This document shows, piece after piece, positions 19,174-28,142 of a DNA stretch of 64,000 bases. Below the pieces are notes generated by a model, which saw only the letters and a list, made by a program, of their open reading frames with translations, had not been told where the DNA came from and did not search any database. The first letter of the stretch is position 1. Every line of letters begins with the position of its first letter. The position numbers and the translations under genes are program-made. Source of the DNA: Candidatus Sulfopaludibacter sp. SbA3 (GTDB taxonomy: Bacteria > Acidobacteriota > Terriglobia > Bryobacterales > Bryobacteraceae); assembly GCA_945861625.1 (NCBI GenBank), contig CAMAVI010000006.1, forward strand, positions 1 through 64,000, in the 5' to 3' direction.

Positions 19174-19246
19174 CACCGGGCCGCGACAGTGATGGAACGG
19201 TTGGTTACCCGGAAAATAGCACCGAGCCGCGACAGTGATGGAGCGG
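19168..19246. repeat. two direct copies of a 33-bp repeat, period 46 bp
   Basis: AAATAGCACCGGGCCGCGACAGTGATGGAACGG (19168-19200) and AAATAGCACCGAGCCGCGACAGTGATGGAGCGG (19214-19246), 2 mismatches. Confidence 0.9.
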
Positions 19247-19250
19247 CCGG

Positions 19251-20480
19251 TCACTCCTCCCCCGCCAGCAGCCCTTGTATCTCAACCGCGCCGCGCCAGG
19301 CAGACATTAGTGCCTCCGCGTGGGCCTCTTCCAGTTGGATCAGGTTGCGTTGGCTGGCGAGCACGCGTTCATAGGGCGCGGCCATCTCGGCGAAGTTCGA
19401 GGCGTACATTTCATACGCCTGACGCGCCGCCGGAATCATCGAGCCGCGGTAGCGCGTGGCCGAGTCGACGGCGCTGCGGTAGTCCCGATACACGTCCGCA
19501 AAGCGCCGCGCCAGCATCTGCTTCTGGCGGTTCCCTTCCATGCGCGCGCGGTCAGACTCGGCGGCCGCGGCCGCGATCGCCCCCTGGTTGCGGTGGAACA
19601 GCGGCACCTGCACGCCGATGTCGAAAATTCCCTCCAGACCCACGGGTACACCTGGCCTGACAAGTTCGCGATTGTTGCGGACTCCGCCACGCATCAGAAT
19701 GTCCGGAATGTTCTCGGCACGGGCGCGGCGCAGTTGAAAATCCGCTCCCGCCTTCAGGTTCGCCGCCGCTTGCAGTTGCGGGCTGGCCTCGAATACTTTC
19801 TCCAATTCCGCAGCCGCGTCAAGCACCGGCACGGCATCGAAGTCGCCTTCCAGAGTCGAGGGCCGGAGACCCGGCTGGCTCACCACCGCCGCGATTTCGC
19901 GCCAGGTCCGCTCCAGAGCATTCTGCGCCAGCGTCACGGCAAGCTGCGCCTTCTGTGCTTCCACTTCGGCCGCCAGCACATCCGGACGGTCGGCACGTCC
20001 CAGATTGGCGAGTTCGCGCGCGGTTCTGGCGGTGCGTTCCGCGACGTCCGCCATCTCCTTGCGCACCGAGATCAGGCGCTGCTCCCCCAGCGCCTGGTAA
20101 TACAGGCGGCGGATCGTGGTCAGTACCTGGAGACGGCTGGTTTCCTGCACATGTTCTGCTGCCAGCCGCATTTGCTCGGCCGACTTTCGGGAGAGTCCCA
20201 GCTTGCCGGCGGTCACCACCCTTTGTTCGAAGAAGCCGCCGATCGTGCCGCCGCGCAGGTCCGGTCCCCCGGCCACGTGTTCGCCATTCGTTCCGAAAAC
20301 CGGATTCGGATACGCGCCGGCTTGCCGGGCGCGGCCCGCCGCCGCCCGTATGTCCGCCGCCCTCTGTTCCAGCGCTGGGCTGGCCGCCAGCGCCATCCGT
20401 TCTAATTCCGCCAGCGTCAGTGGCGCTTGCTGCGCGAGCGCGGGCAGTGTGATCAGAACCCAAAGCCAATGCCGGTTCAT
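19251..20480 (-). CDS. TolC-family outer membrane efflux protein
   Basis: MNRHWLWVLITLPALAQQAPLTLAELERMALAASPALEQR...QAGAYPNPVFG...PLFHRNQGAIAAAAAESDRAR. Confidence 0.92.
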   Translation of the reverse strand: MNRHWLWVLITLPALAQQAPLTLAELERMALAASPALEQRAADIRAAAGRARQAGAYPNPVFGTNGEHVAGGPDLRGGTIGGFFEQRVVTAGKLGLSRKSAEQMRLAAEHVQETSRLQVLTTIRRLYYQALGEQRLISVRKEMADVAERTARTARELANLGRADRPDVLAAEVEAQKAQLAVTLAQNALERTWREIAAVVSQPGLRPSTLEGDFDAVPVLDAAAELEKVFEASPQLQAAANLKAGADFQLRRARAENIPDILMRGGVRNNRELVRPGVPVGLEGIFDIGVQVPLFHRNQGAIAAAAAESDRARMEGNRQKQMLARRFADVYRDYRSAVDSATRYRGSMIPAARQAYEMYASNFAEMAAPYERVLASQRNLIQLEEAHAEALMSAWRGAVEIQGLLAGEE

Positions 20481-21676
20481 GCGCGGCCTCCCTTGGCTTC
20501 TCGTATTCGCCGCTGAATTTCGTCGTAGCGATCCGGCGGCAGCACGCGCACCATGGTCATCATGCCCATCATTCCGCCGGACCAGCCCTTGCGCAGTCCA
20601 AACGTCTCGGGCTTTTCGAACATCTGGTCCATGGGCATCCACATGTCCTGCGGATAACCTGGGATGGCTTTCTTCGCGGCATCGTCCACCGGGTACAGGC
20701 CAATGGTGCTGCTGCTCATCATTTTGGCGTGGGCGGAGGGAAGCATGGGCCCAGCCATGGACACCATCTGGTTCATCATGTGATGCGGCATATGGCAGTG
20801 CACCATCCAGTCGCCCGTATACTTGGCGTCGAACTCGATATTGTGCGCCTGTCCCACGCCGGCCAGCACGGTATTCTGAGGATGCCACTGGCTTTCCGGA
20901 ATTCTGCCGCCCTCGGTGCCGGTGATGACGAACTGGTTGCCGTGCATATGAATCGGATGGTGGTCCATGCCCAGGTTCACCATGCGGATGCGCACCCGCT
21001 CACCTTGCTTCACCAGCATCGGTGTCGTCGACGGACCAGACTTGCCATTGAACGTCAGCCAGTTGAACTCCATCGACATCGTGTTGGGTATGGTGTTATT
21101 GGGCAGGATGCTGAACTCCTGTATCAGCAGGCCGAAGTCGCGATGCACGTGCGGCGTGTACGGAGTCTTGGGATGAACGATCAGGAAACCCAGCATCCCC
21201 ATCATTTCCTGCATGGAAAAGTGCGAATGATAGAACAGCGTGCCGTGCTGATTCATCGTGAATTCATGGGTGTAGGTGGCGCCGGGAGCGACGGGGTCCT
21301 GCCCCAGGCCGACACTGCCTTCCATCTCCATCGGAGCCTCCAGGCCGTGCCAGTGCAGCGCGGTCATCTCCGGAAGGCGGTTTTCAAAGATCACGCGGAC
21401 ACGGTCGCCTTCGTTCACTTCGATGGTGGGACCGGGAATGCTGCCGTTGAATCCCCAGCCGTCCATGGCGCGCCCGCGCACAAGTTCTGTGTGCACCACC
21501 TCCGCGATCAAGTGAAATTCCTTGACGCCATTCACCATGCGCCAGGGCAGCTTGCCCAAGTCCGGTGTCTCGAATAAAACATTGCCAGCGGCAGGTTGCG
21601 CGTTGATTTTCCGGGCCGCAAACAATCCAGCGCCGGCCGCTGCCACGCCGGCAAAAAAGCTTCTTCGATTCGACAT
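20477..21676 (-). CDS. multicopper oxidase, Met/His-rich
   Basis: Signal-like N-terminus; copper motifs HWHGLE, HTHEF-like THEFTMNQHGTLFYHSH, HHPIHMHGNQF, HCHMPHHMMNQM. Confidence 0.95.
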   Translation of the reverse strand: MSNRRSFFAGVAAAGAGLFAARKINAQPAAGNVLFETPDLGKLPWRMVNGVKEFHLIAEVVHTELVRGRAMDGWGFNGSIPGPTIEVNEGDRVRVIFENRLPEMTALHWHGLEAPMEMEGSVGLGQDPVAPGATYTHEFTMNQHGTLFYHSHFSMQEMMGMLGFLIVHPKTPYTPHVHRDFGLLIQEFSILPNNTIPNTMSMEFNWLTFNGKSGPSTTPMLVKQGERVRIRMVNLGMDHHPIHMHGNQFVITGTEGGRIPESQWHPQNTVLAGVGQAHNIEFDAKYTGDWMVHCHMPHHMMNQMVSMAGPMLPSAHAKMMSSSTIGLYPVDDAAKKAIPGYPQDMWMPMDQMFEKPETFGLRKGWSGGMMGMMTMVRVLPPDRYDEIQRRIREAKGGRA

Positions 21677-21732
21677 ACTTCTCCTTCATTCACAAACACA
21701 CAAGGTCACGAACGGGAGAGGAAGCGATCGAA

Positions 21733-22068
21733 TCAGATACGTAGAACAGAGGATGGGACTGCCGGTCCGGGCAGACCGGCAAAGATCACCGGTAATCCTG
21801 GAACCTGCGGAGCGCCTGCCAGTGGGGAGGCCGGACTTGCGGGCGGTAGCCACGCCGCAGCGGGTGCCGGCATCGCCATACTCTCGGTTGTAACCGCCTG
21901 TTGATGATCGCAGGAGCTTGCCGCCTGGGGCGCCACGGGCTTCTGATGCTGATGGCAGGGCGGAGTTTGTGTTTCTTGCGTGCGTGCGAGTTCCGCGGCC
22001 ACGCCGGTGCACGCTATAACCGTGCACAGCAGCAGCACCGCGACCGTCCCTGCAGCAATCCAGCGCAT
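21733..22068 (-). CDS. small secreted Cys/His-containing protein, possible metal-binding
   Basis: Hydrophobic N-terminus then CHQHQKP...SSCDHQQA; directly upstream of the multicopper oxidase. Confidence 0.6.
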   Translation of the reverse strand: MRWIAAGTVAVLLLCTVIACTGVAAELARTQETQTPPCHQHQKPVAPQAASSCDHQQAVTTESMAMPAPAAAWLPPASPASPLAGAPQVPGLPVIFAGLPGPAVPSSVLRI

Positions 22069-22069
22069 C

Positions 22070-23038
22070 TTAATTGAATTTTAACGCGTAATAGGCCCAG
22101 GCGTCACGAATGATTTCGTGAATGTCACTACGCCGGGGCTCCCACTTCATTGTTTTTCGCAGTTTCGAGGAATCGGCCACCAGTTCCGTGGGGTCGCCCT
22201 CGCGCCGTCCTGTGACGCGGTAGGGAACCGGCTTGCCGGTCACTTCTTCCACGGCGCGCAAGACTTCCATGACGGTCTGTCCCTTACCTGTTCCCACATT
22301 GAACGCGCCAGAGCCGCCCCCGGCCATCAGGTGTTCCAGCGCAGCTATATGCGCTTCCGCGAGATCGCCTACGTGGATGTAGTCCCGCGTGCAGGTGCCA
22401 TCGGGGGTGGGGTAGTCATCGCCAAATACTTGAATCGGCTCGCCCGTCATCGCCGCCCGGAACAACAACGGAATCAAGTGCGTTTCCGGATCGTGTGCTT
22501 CGCCCAGGCCCGCTTCCGGCTCCGCTCCGCAAGCGTTGAAGTAGCGTAGCGCTACGCTGCGCAGTCCGCGATAGCGGTCTAGCTCGCCCAATACCTTTTC
22601 CACCATCGCCTTCGATTCGCCGTAAGGACTCACCGGCGCGATGCGCGCTGTTTCCGGAATCGGTACCCTCTCCGGATCGCCATAAACGGCGGCCGTCGAA
22701 GAAAACACCAGCCGGTGTACGCCGGCGCGCGCCATGGCCTCAAACAGGGACAATGAGCCGCCGACGTTATTGGAGAAATACATCTCCGGTTCCCGGGTCG
22801 ATTCGCCTACCGCTATGAACGCCGCGAAATGCACCACCGCATCCACGCCCGCAAGCAGTTCCGTCACCGCGCCGGTATCCTGCAATCGCGCCACATGCAG
22901 GCGCTCCGCGGGGACATTCTCGCGATGCCCCCGCGAAAGATCGTCGATCACAACCACTTCGTGGCCGCGGCGCAGTAAGAGATGAGCCGTAATGGAGCCG
23001 ATGTATCCGGCGCCTCCGGTGACCAAGATCTTCGGCAT
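22070..23038 (-). CDS. galE: UDP-glucose 4-epimerase
   Basis: MPKILVTGGAGYIGSITAHLLLRRGHEVVVIDDLSRGHREN, SSTAAVYGDP, YGESKAMVE, RYFNACGAEPEAGLGE. Confidence 0.95.
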   Translation of the reverse strand: MPKILVTGGAGYIGSITAHLLLRRGHEVVVIDDLSRGHRENVPAERLHVARLQDTGAVTELLAGVDAVVHFAAFIAVGESTREPEMYFSNNVGGSLSLFEAMARAGVHRLVFSSTAAVYGDPERVPIPETARIAPVSPYGESKAMVEKVLGELDRYRGLRSVALRYFNACGAEPEAGLGEAHDPETHLIPLLFRAAMTGEPIQVFGDDYPTPDGTCTRDYIHVGDLAEAHIAALEHLMAGGGSGAFNVGTGKGQTVMEVLRAVEEVTGKPVPYRVTGRREGDPTELVADSSKLRKTMKWEPRRSDIHEIIRDAWAYYALKFN

Positions 23039-23048
23039 CGGCGGCGTG

Positions 23049-24365
23049 CTACCCAGGCGGGAAAATTTTTGCGATGTCGTTGTAGATAACGAACACCACC
23101 ACGAACATTAGGAACACGAAGCCCACCTTGACCACGGTTTCCTTGACTCTCATGTCCAGGTCGCGGCGCATCAACATCTCCACAAACAGCATCAACATGA
23201 CACCGCCATCCAGAATGGGGATCGGCAGCAAGTTGAAAATCGCAAGGTTGAGGCTCACGGCGGCCATGAGCCCAAAGTAAGGAATCGGACCCTCGCGCGC
23301 GGCTTCCCCGGACATCTGAGCGATGCCGATAGGACCCTGCAACGATTTCGCCGACATCTTGCGTTGCACGATGCCTTTCAGCGATTTCACGATGAGCTGC
23401 GTATTCTGTATATTCTGCCGCACGGATTCGCGCATGGCCTCCGGCAAGGCGAGCGTTGTGACTTCCACCCGCGGTTGCAGCGAGAGGCCGATCATCCAGC
23501 GCGGCCCACCGGGGCCTTCTTCCCGTTTCACCGGCTTAACCGTCACCCGCTGCTCCTGTCCTTTACGGGCATAGACCAGATCCAGGGGCGCGCCAGCGGT
23601 TTCATTTTCGATCTCGTTCAGGCGGCTGATGGAGCGCAGCGCCTGCCCGTTGACACTCACCAGGACATCGCCGCGCAGCAGACCTTTGCGTTCGCCTTCC
23701 ATCCCCTTCAGAACACCCGCGACTTCGATTTCGGATTCCTGCGCCCACCCAGCGTTGCCGATCCCCTGCTTTTCTTCGGCGTGGGGAGTGATCACCATAC
23801 GCAACCTTTCGCCGCCACGAACGATCCACACATTCAGGGGTTGGCCGGGACTGATCGCGCCTTTGATCGCGATCTGCTCCCAGGTTGGATCCGGAATATC
23901 TTCGATCTGAACCACTTTGTCGCCGAGTTTGATCCCTGCCTTGGCCGCGGCGCCGTCCGGCGCCAGATAGCCGATCACGGGCGAATTCGGGTTCGGGAAC
24001 TTTTCGTAGTGGACCATGAACAGACCGGCCAGCAGAGCGACGGCAAGCACAATGTTGATAGCGGGCCCCGCAAACGCGACGATCATCCGCTGCCAGCGAG
24101 GTTTGGAGGTCAAGGCGCGCGGATCGCTCTGCTCCTCCCCGGGTTGCTCGCCGGCCATCTTTACATAGCCGCCAAACAGGATCAATGAGAAGCGGAAGTC
24201 GGTCTCGCCGCGCCGGAACCCGAATAGCCGCGGGCCGAACCCAAAGCTGAAGGTTTCAATCTTTACGTCGAAATAGCGCGCCGCCCAATAATGCCCCAGT
24301 TCGTGGACCAGGATCATGACCCCGATCAGCACCAGATACCACCAGATGTTTTGGAGCAATGCCAT
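23049..24365 (-). CDS. rseP: RIP metalloprotease RseP (site-2 protease)
   Basis: VHELGHYWAAR (HExxH), two PDZ-like segments, FNLLPIPILDGG. Confidence 0.95.
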   Translation of the reverse strand: MALLQNIWWYLVLIGVMILVHELGHYWAARYFDVKIETFSFGFGPRLFGFRRGETDFRFSLILFGGYVKMAGEQPGEEQSDPRALTSKPRWQRMIVAFAGPAINIVLAVALLAGLFMVHYEKFPNPNSPVIGYLAPDGAAAKAGIKLGDKVVQIEDIPDPTWEQIAIKGAISPGQPLNVWIVRGGERLRMVITPHAEEKQGIGNAGWAQESEIEVAGVLKGMEGERKGLLRGDVLVSVNGQALRSISRLNEIENETAGAPLDLVYARKGQEQRVTVKPVKREEGPGGPRWMIGLSLQPRVEVTTLALPEAMRESVRQNIQNTQLIVKSLKGIVQRKMSAKSLQGPIGIAQMSGEAAREGPIPYFGLMAAVSLNLAIFNLLPIPILDGGVMLMLFVEMLMRRDLDMRVKETVVKVGFVFLMFVVVFVIYNDIAKIFPPG

Positions 24366-24373
24366 AAAGTTTG

Positions 24374-25588
24374 CTATGCGTGCAGAGCGGCCTCAGTCGC
24401 CATCTTACCGGCGGACACAATCTTACCGCCTTTCTCAACAACCGCGAGGGCCACGGCGCGGGACTCCCGGTCAATCTCCAGCACTTCTGATACCGAACCT
24501 GGTTCCCGTACGGGGACACGCTCCATGGTCTCGGCAATGGTGGCGGCGATCGCCGGATAGGAAATGCGCCCGGTCAGAAAGGCCTCCACCGCAATCTCAT
24601 CGGCGGCATTCAAAGTACACGTAGCCGAACCCCCCGCTTCCTGCGCGGCGTAGGCCAATCTCAGCAGTGGGAACTTATGGAAGTCGGGCGGATCGAAGGT
24701 CCATTGGGAGGACCGCGTCCAATCCAATCGCGGCACGGGAGCGTCGGCGCGTTCCGGATAGGTCAGCGCATACTGAATCGGCATGCGCATGTCGGTGGCG
24801 GATACCTGAGCGACCACGCTGCCGTCAGCGAACTCCACCATGGCATGAACCTTGGATTGCGGATGCACTACCACTTCTATTTCTTTCGGCGCGAGATCGA
24901 ATAACCAACAGGCCTCAATCACTTCAAATCCCTTATTCATCAGGGTCGCCGAATCAATGGTAATTCTCTGCCCCATCTTCCAGGTTGGATGATGCAAAGC
25001 CTGCTCGGGCGTCACCTTTTCCAATTCCGCCGCGGGGGTCTGGCGGAACGGCCCGCCGGAGGCGGTCAATATCAGTTTGGCCACTTCTTTGCGGAGTCCC
25101 GCGCGGAAGCACTGGTGCGCCCCATTGTGTTCGCTATCCACGGGGATCAATTCAGCGCCCGACGCGCGCATTGCCTCCGTAACGAGCTTCCCGCTGGCGA
25201 CCAAAACCTCTTTGTTTGCAAGGCCTATGCGCTTCCCCAGGCGTACCGCGGCGTAAGTAGCTTCCAAGCCTTCCACGCCTACGATAGCTGACATGACGAA
25301 GCCAGCCTCTGCCGCGGCCGCCGCATCGATGCGGGCCTGCCGGCCGCTGGCCAGCTCGGGCACCGGCGTACCGTTGGCGGTGAGAATAGCTCGCAGCTCG
25401 TTTAGGGCGGCGTCATCGGCCACAACCGCCACCCGCGGTTTGAACTCAGCGATCTGTTGGGACAGAAGCTCAACATTGCGGCCCGCCACCAACGCGTAGA
25501 CACCAAACCGGCCGGGCCAGCGGCGCACCACGTCCAATGTGCTGGTGCCGATAGAGCCGGTGGAGCCCAAAAGCGTGAGGTAAGTCAC
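24374..25588 (-). CDS. dxr: 1-deoxy-D-xylulose-5-phosphate reductoisomerase
   Basis: TLLGSTGSIGTSTLDV, GLANKEVLVASG, PVDSEHNGAHQC (SEHxA-type), LTASGGPFR, WKMGQRITIDSATLMNKG. Confidence 0.97.
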   Translation of the reverse strand: MTYLTLLGSTGSIGTSTLDVVRRWPGRFGVYALVAGRNVELLSQQIAEFKPRVAVVADDAALNELRAILTANGTPVPELASGRQARIDAAAAAEAGFVMSAIVGVEGLEATYAAVRLGKRIGLANKEVLVASGKLVTEAMRASGAELIPVDSEHNGAHQCFRAGLRKEVAKLILTASGGPFRQTPAAELEKVTPEQALHHPTWKMGQRITIDSATLMNKGFEVIEACWLFDLAPKEIEVVVHPQSKVHAMVEFADGSVVAQVSATDMRMPIQYALTYPERADAPVPRLDWTRSSQWTFDPPDFHKFPLLRLAYAAQEAGGSATCTLNAADEIAVEAFLTGRISYPAIAATIAETMERVPVREPGSVSEVLEIDRESRAVALAVVEKGGKIVSAGKMATEAALHA

Positions 25589-25924
25589 TCTTTTCCAATC
25601 ATATCACTTTGGAAGGAAATCGCCCCTTAAAACCTTCGGGCCGGGTTCGTTTCGCAATTTCGAGGGGAGTGTTTTTTAGGGGCGCCGGGGAGTGCTTCAG
25701 GGGTCTTTAGTGAGGTTAGTCTCGCTTTGGTGAGAGTTGCCTCCCCGGCTTGATTCCAATAATAATATACCTTCGGCCATATTGCAACAGTTTTTTGTAT
25801 TTCAATTTGAAGAATTTATCCAGTACCGATAGATTTTTTTTATCATGTTGATATAAAAGAGGTATGTATGACTGCCTACAAGTCAGGTCGTACGGCCACT
25901 GGCCTGTCTTCCGGCTGTGAAGAC

Positions 25925-26815
25925 CTACCCTCTCACCTCAACACCCGCAAAATCTTCCAAAACCCGTATAGTGGACGAGAAGTCGTCCTCGCCGTAGCCC
26001 TTGGCGATCGCCGCCCTTAACATCTGTTGAGTGATTCCAGTCAGCGGCAGAGGGAGATCCAAGGCCTCCGCCGAGGCCAGCGCCAAGCCGACATCCTTGT
26101 GCATCCACTTGGTGGAAAAGTTGGTGCGGAAGTCCCGTTTCAGGATCGAGGGGGCTTTGGCGCTCAATAGTCCGCTCTTGGCCGCGCTGTTGTCGAGGAT
26201 TTGGAACATCAGCTCAGGATTCACGCCGTTCTTGGTGGCCAGCACCAGGCCTTCCGCGAACGCTTGCATGACGTTGGCCAGGATCAGATTCTGGGTCAGT
26301 TTGGCGCGAAGACCCTGGCCCGCCGAACCGCAATAGTAAAGCTTCTTGCCCATCACTTCGAAATAAGGCCTGGCCTGCTCGAAGGCTAGTTGATCACCGC
26401 CGACCATGAACGTAAGCGTGGCGTTCTCGGAGCCGGCTTTGGAGCCGGTGCAGGGGGCATCCAGGAAGTGCGCGCCGCGCGCGGAAAAGGCCGCTCCGAT
26501 GGTGACGCTATCATCGGGCGAGATGGTGCTGCAATCGGCCGTGACGCTGCCAGGATTGATCCCCTCAATCAACCCATCCTTACCGAGTGCGACCGAGCGC
26601 GACATCTCGCTGTCACCAACGCAGTAGAAGACAAACTCGGAGTGCTGGGCTACCTGTTTCGGCGTCGCGCAAACGGTGCCTTTGCCCTCCTTGGCTAACT
26701 CGTGAGCCTTGCTGGCCGTGTTGGACCACAGTGCCACCTCGTGCCCCGCCTTCAAGAGATGCCGGGCCATCGGGTAGCCCATGATGCCGAGTCCTAAAAA
26801 ACCAAGTTGTGCCAT
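25925..26815 (-). CDS. NAD(P)-dependent oxidoreductase, 3-hydroxyisobutyrate dehydrogenase family
   Basis: GFLGLGIMGYPMARHLLKAGHEV, FLDAPCTGSKAGSENATLTFMVGG. Confidence 0.93.
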   Translation of the reverse strand: MAQLGFLGLGIMGYPMARHLLKAGHEVALWSNTASKAHELAKEGKGTVCATPKQVAQHSEFVFYCVGDSEMSRSVALGKDGLIEGINPGSVTADCSTISPDDSVTIGAAFSARGAHFLDAPCTGSKAGSENATLTFMVGGDQLAFEQARPYFEVMGKKLYYCGSAGQGLRAKLTQNLILANVMQAFAEGLVLATKNGVNPELMFQILDNSAAKSGLLSAKAPSILKRDFRTNFSTKWMHKDVGLALASAEALDLPLPLTGITQQMLRAAIAKGYGEDDFSSTIRVLEDFAGVEVRG

Positions 26816-26874
26816 GAGAAAATCTTAGCAGTGCCTCCAACATCCTGATTACCAAGAAAATCTTTCCTTCCACT

Positions 26875-27834
26875 GTGGAGTTCCTTCAACAGCGTACCGA
26901 GATTGATTATGAATCGACGGCCGATGGCCTGACTTCGCCGCAATTGATCGAACGCGCTCGCGGAAAGCGCGTGATCATCAGCCAGTTCACAGATCCTCTG
27001 CCGCGTGAGGTAATCACGCAATTAAAGGGGCTGGGCATGATTGCCCATGTGGGCGTCGGTTTTGACAACATCGATCTTCAGGCGGCCACCGAGCACGGCA
27101 TCCTGGTGAGCAACACGCCGGGCATCCTCAATGACACCACAGCCGATTTTGCCTTCGCCCTCCTGATGGCCGCCGCGCGGCGCGTGGTGGAGGCGGATGC
27201 GTTCGTGCGCTCCGGCCAATGGAAGAAGTGGAGCCTGGACATGTTGGCCGGCATGGACATTCATCACCGCACGCTGGGCATCATCGGCATGGGCCGGATC
27301 GGACAGGAAATGGCGCGCCGCGGCCGGGGTTTCTCCATGCGCGTGCTCTACAATAACCGCACGCGGTTATCGGCGGAAAAAGAGCAGGAACTCAACGCCG
27401 CCTGGGTCAGCAAAGAGCAATTGCTGCGCGAAGCGGACTACGTGAGCCTGCATTGCCCGCTCAACGACGCCACCCGCCACCTGATCAAGGAAGAAGACTT
27501 CCGCTTGATGAAGCCCACGGCGATCTTCGTAAACACCGCGCGCGGCCCGGTGGTGGACGAAGCGGCTTTGGTGAAGGCTCTGGAGGAGCGCTGGATCGCC
27601 GGCGCCGGGCTGGACGTCTTCGAGCGGGAACCCACTGTTCACGAGGGTTTGCTGAAATGTGAGCGCGCGGTGCTGGCTCCGCATATCAGTTCGTCCTCGG
27701 TGGAAACGCGCACCAAGATGACCGTGATGGCGGCGGAAAACGCGCTGGCGGCCGTTGCGGGCACGTGCCCGCCGAACCTGCTCAATCCCGCAGTGTGGGA
27801 TTCGTGGGCATTCCGGCCAGCAGCCGCAGGATAA
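26875..27834 (+). CDS. 2-hydroxyacid dehydrogenase / phosphoglycerate dehydrogenase family; N-terminus probably longer
   Basis: LGIIGMGRIGQEMARRGRGF, NTARGPVVDEAALVKALEERWIAGAGLDVFEREP. Upstream in-frame residues ILITKKIFPST look like the family N-terminus. Confidence 0.9.
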   Translation: MEFLQQRTEIDYESTADGLTSPQLIERARGKRVIISQFTDPLPREVITQLKGLGMIAHVGVGFDNIDLQAATEHGILVSNTPGILNDTTADFAFALLMAAARRVVEADAFVRSGQWKKWSLDMLAGMDIHHRTLGIIGMGRIGQEMARRGRGFSMRVLYNNRTRLSAEKEQELNAAWVSKEQLLREADYVSLHCPLNDATRHLIKEEDFRLMKPTAIFVNTARGPVVDEAALVKALEERWIAGAGLDVFEREPTVHEGLLKCERAVLAPHISSSSVETRTKMTVMAAENALAAVAGTCPPNLLNPAVWDSWAFRPAAAG

Positions 27835-28009
27835 GCAGATCCGACGGCTGAAACGTGGTCACCGGAACGTTGGTCAGATCTTCGTCCCGCTCCACTACAT
27901 GACTGCGGATCATGGTGCGCAGCCGCTCGACGGAAATGCCGAGCTCTTCGGCTGCCTCCACTTCCGTGTACTGCGATTTCGTGGGCCTCGTCGATACTAT
28001 GGTTGCCAT
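27782..28009 (-). CDS. small helix-turn-helix protein
   Basis: SQYTEVEAAEELGISVERLRTMIRSHVVERDE resembles excisionase/MerR-like HTH; convergent 3' overlap with the preceding gene. Confidence 0.6.
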   Translation of the reverse strand: MATIVSTRPTKSQYTEVEAAEELGISVERLRTMIRSHVVERDEDLTNVPVTTFQPSDLLILRLLAGMPTNPTLRD

Positions 28010-28142
28010 CCACTTTCGATTCTAGGGTCTGCCGGCTCCCTGCCCAATCGGTAAGACTGCTTATATCGCGTATACGTATCACCTAACCTGTCCGGCAGTA
28101 CCAACCCGCTTACGGGCCGTCTCATACAATAGATAGGGACCT

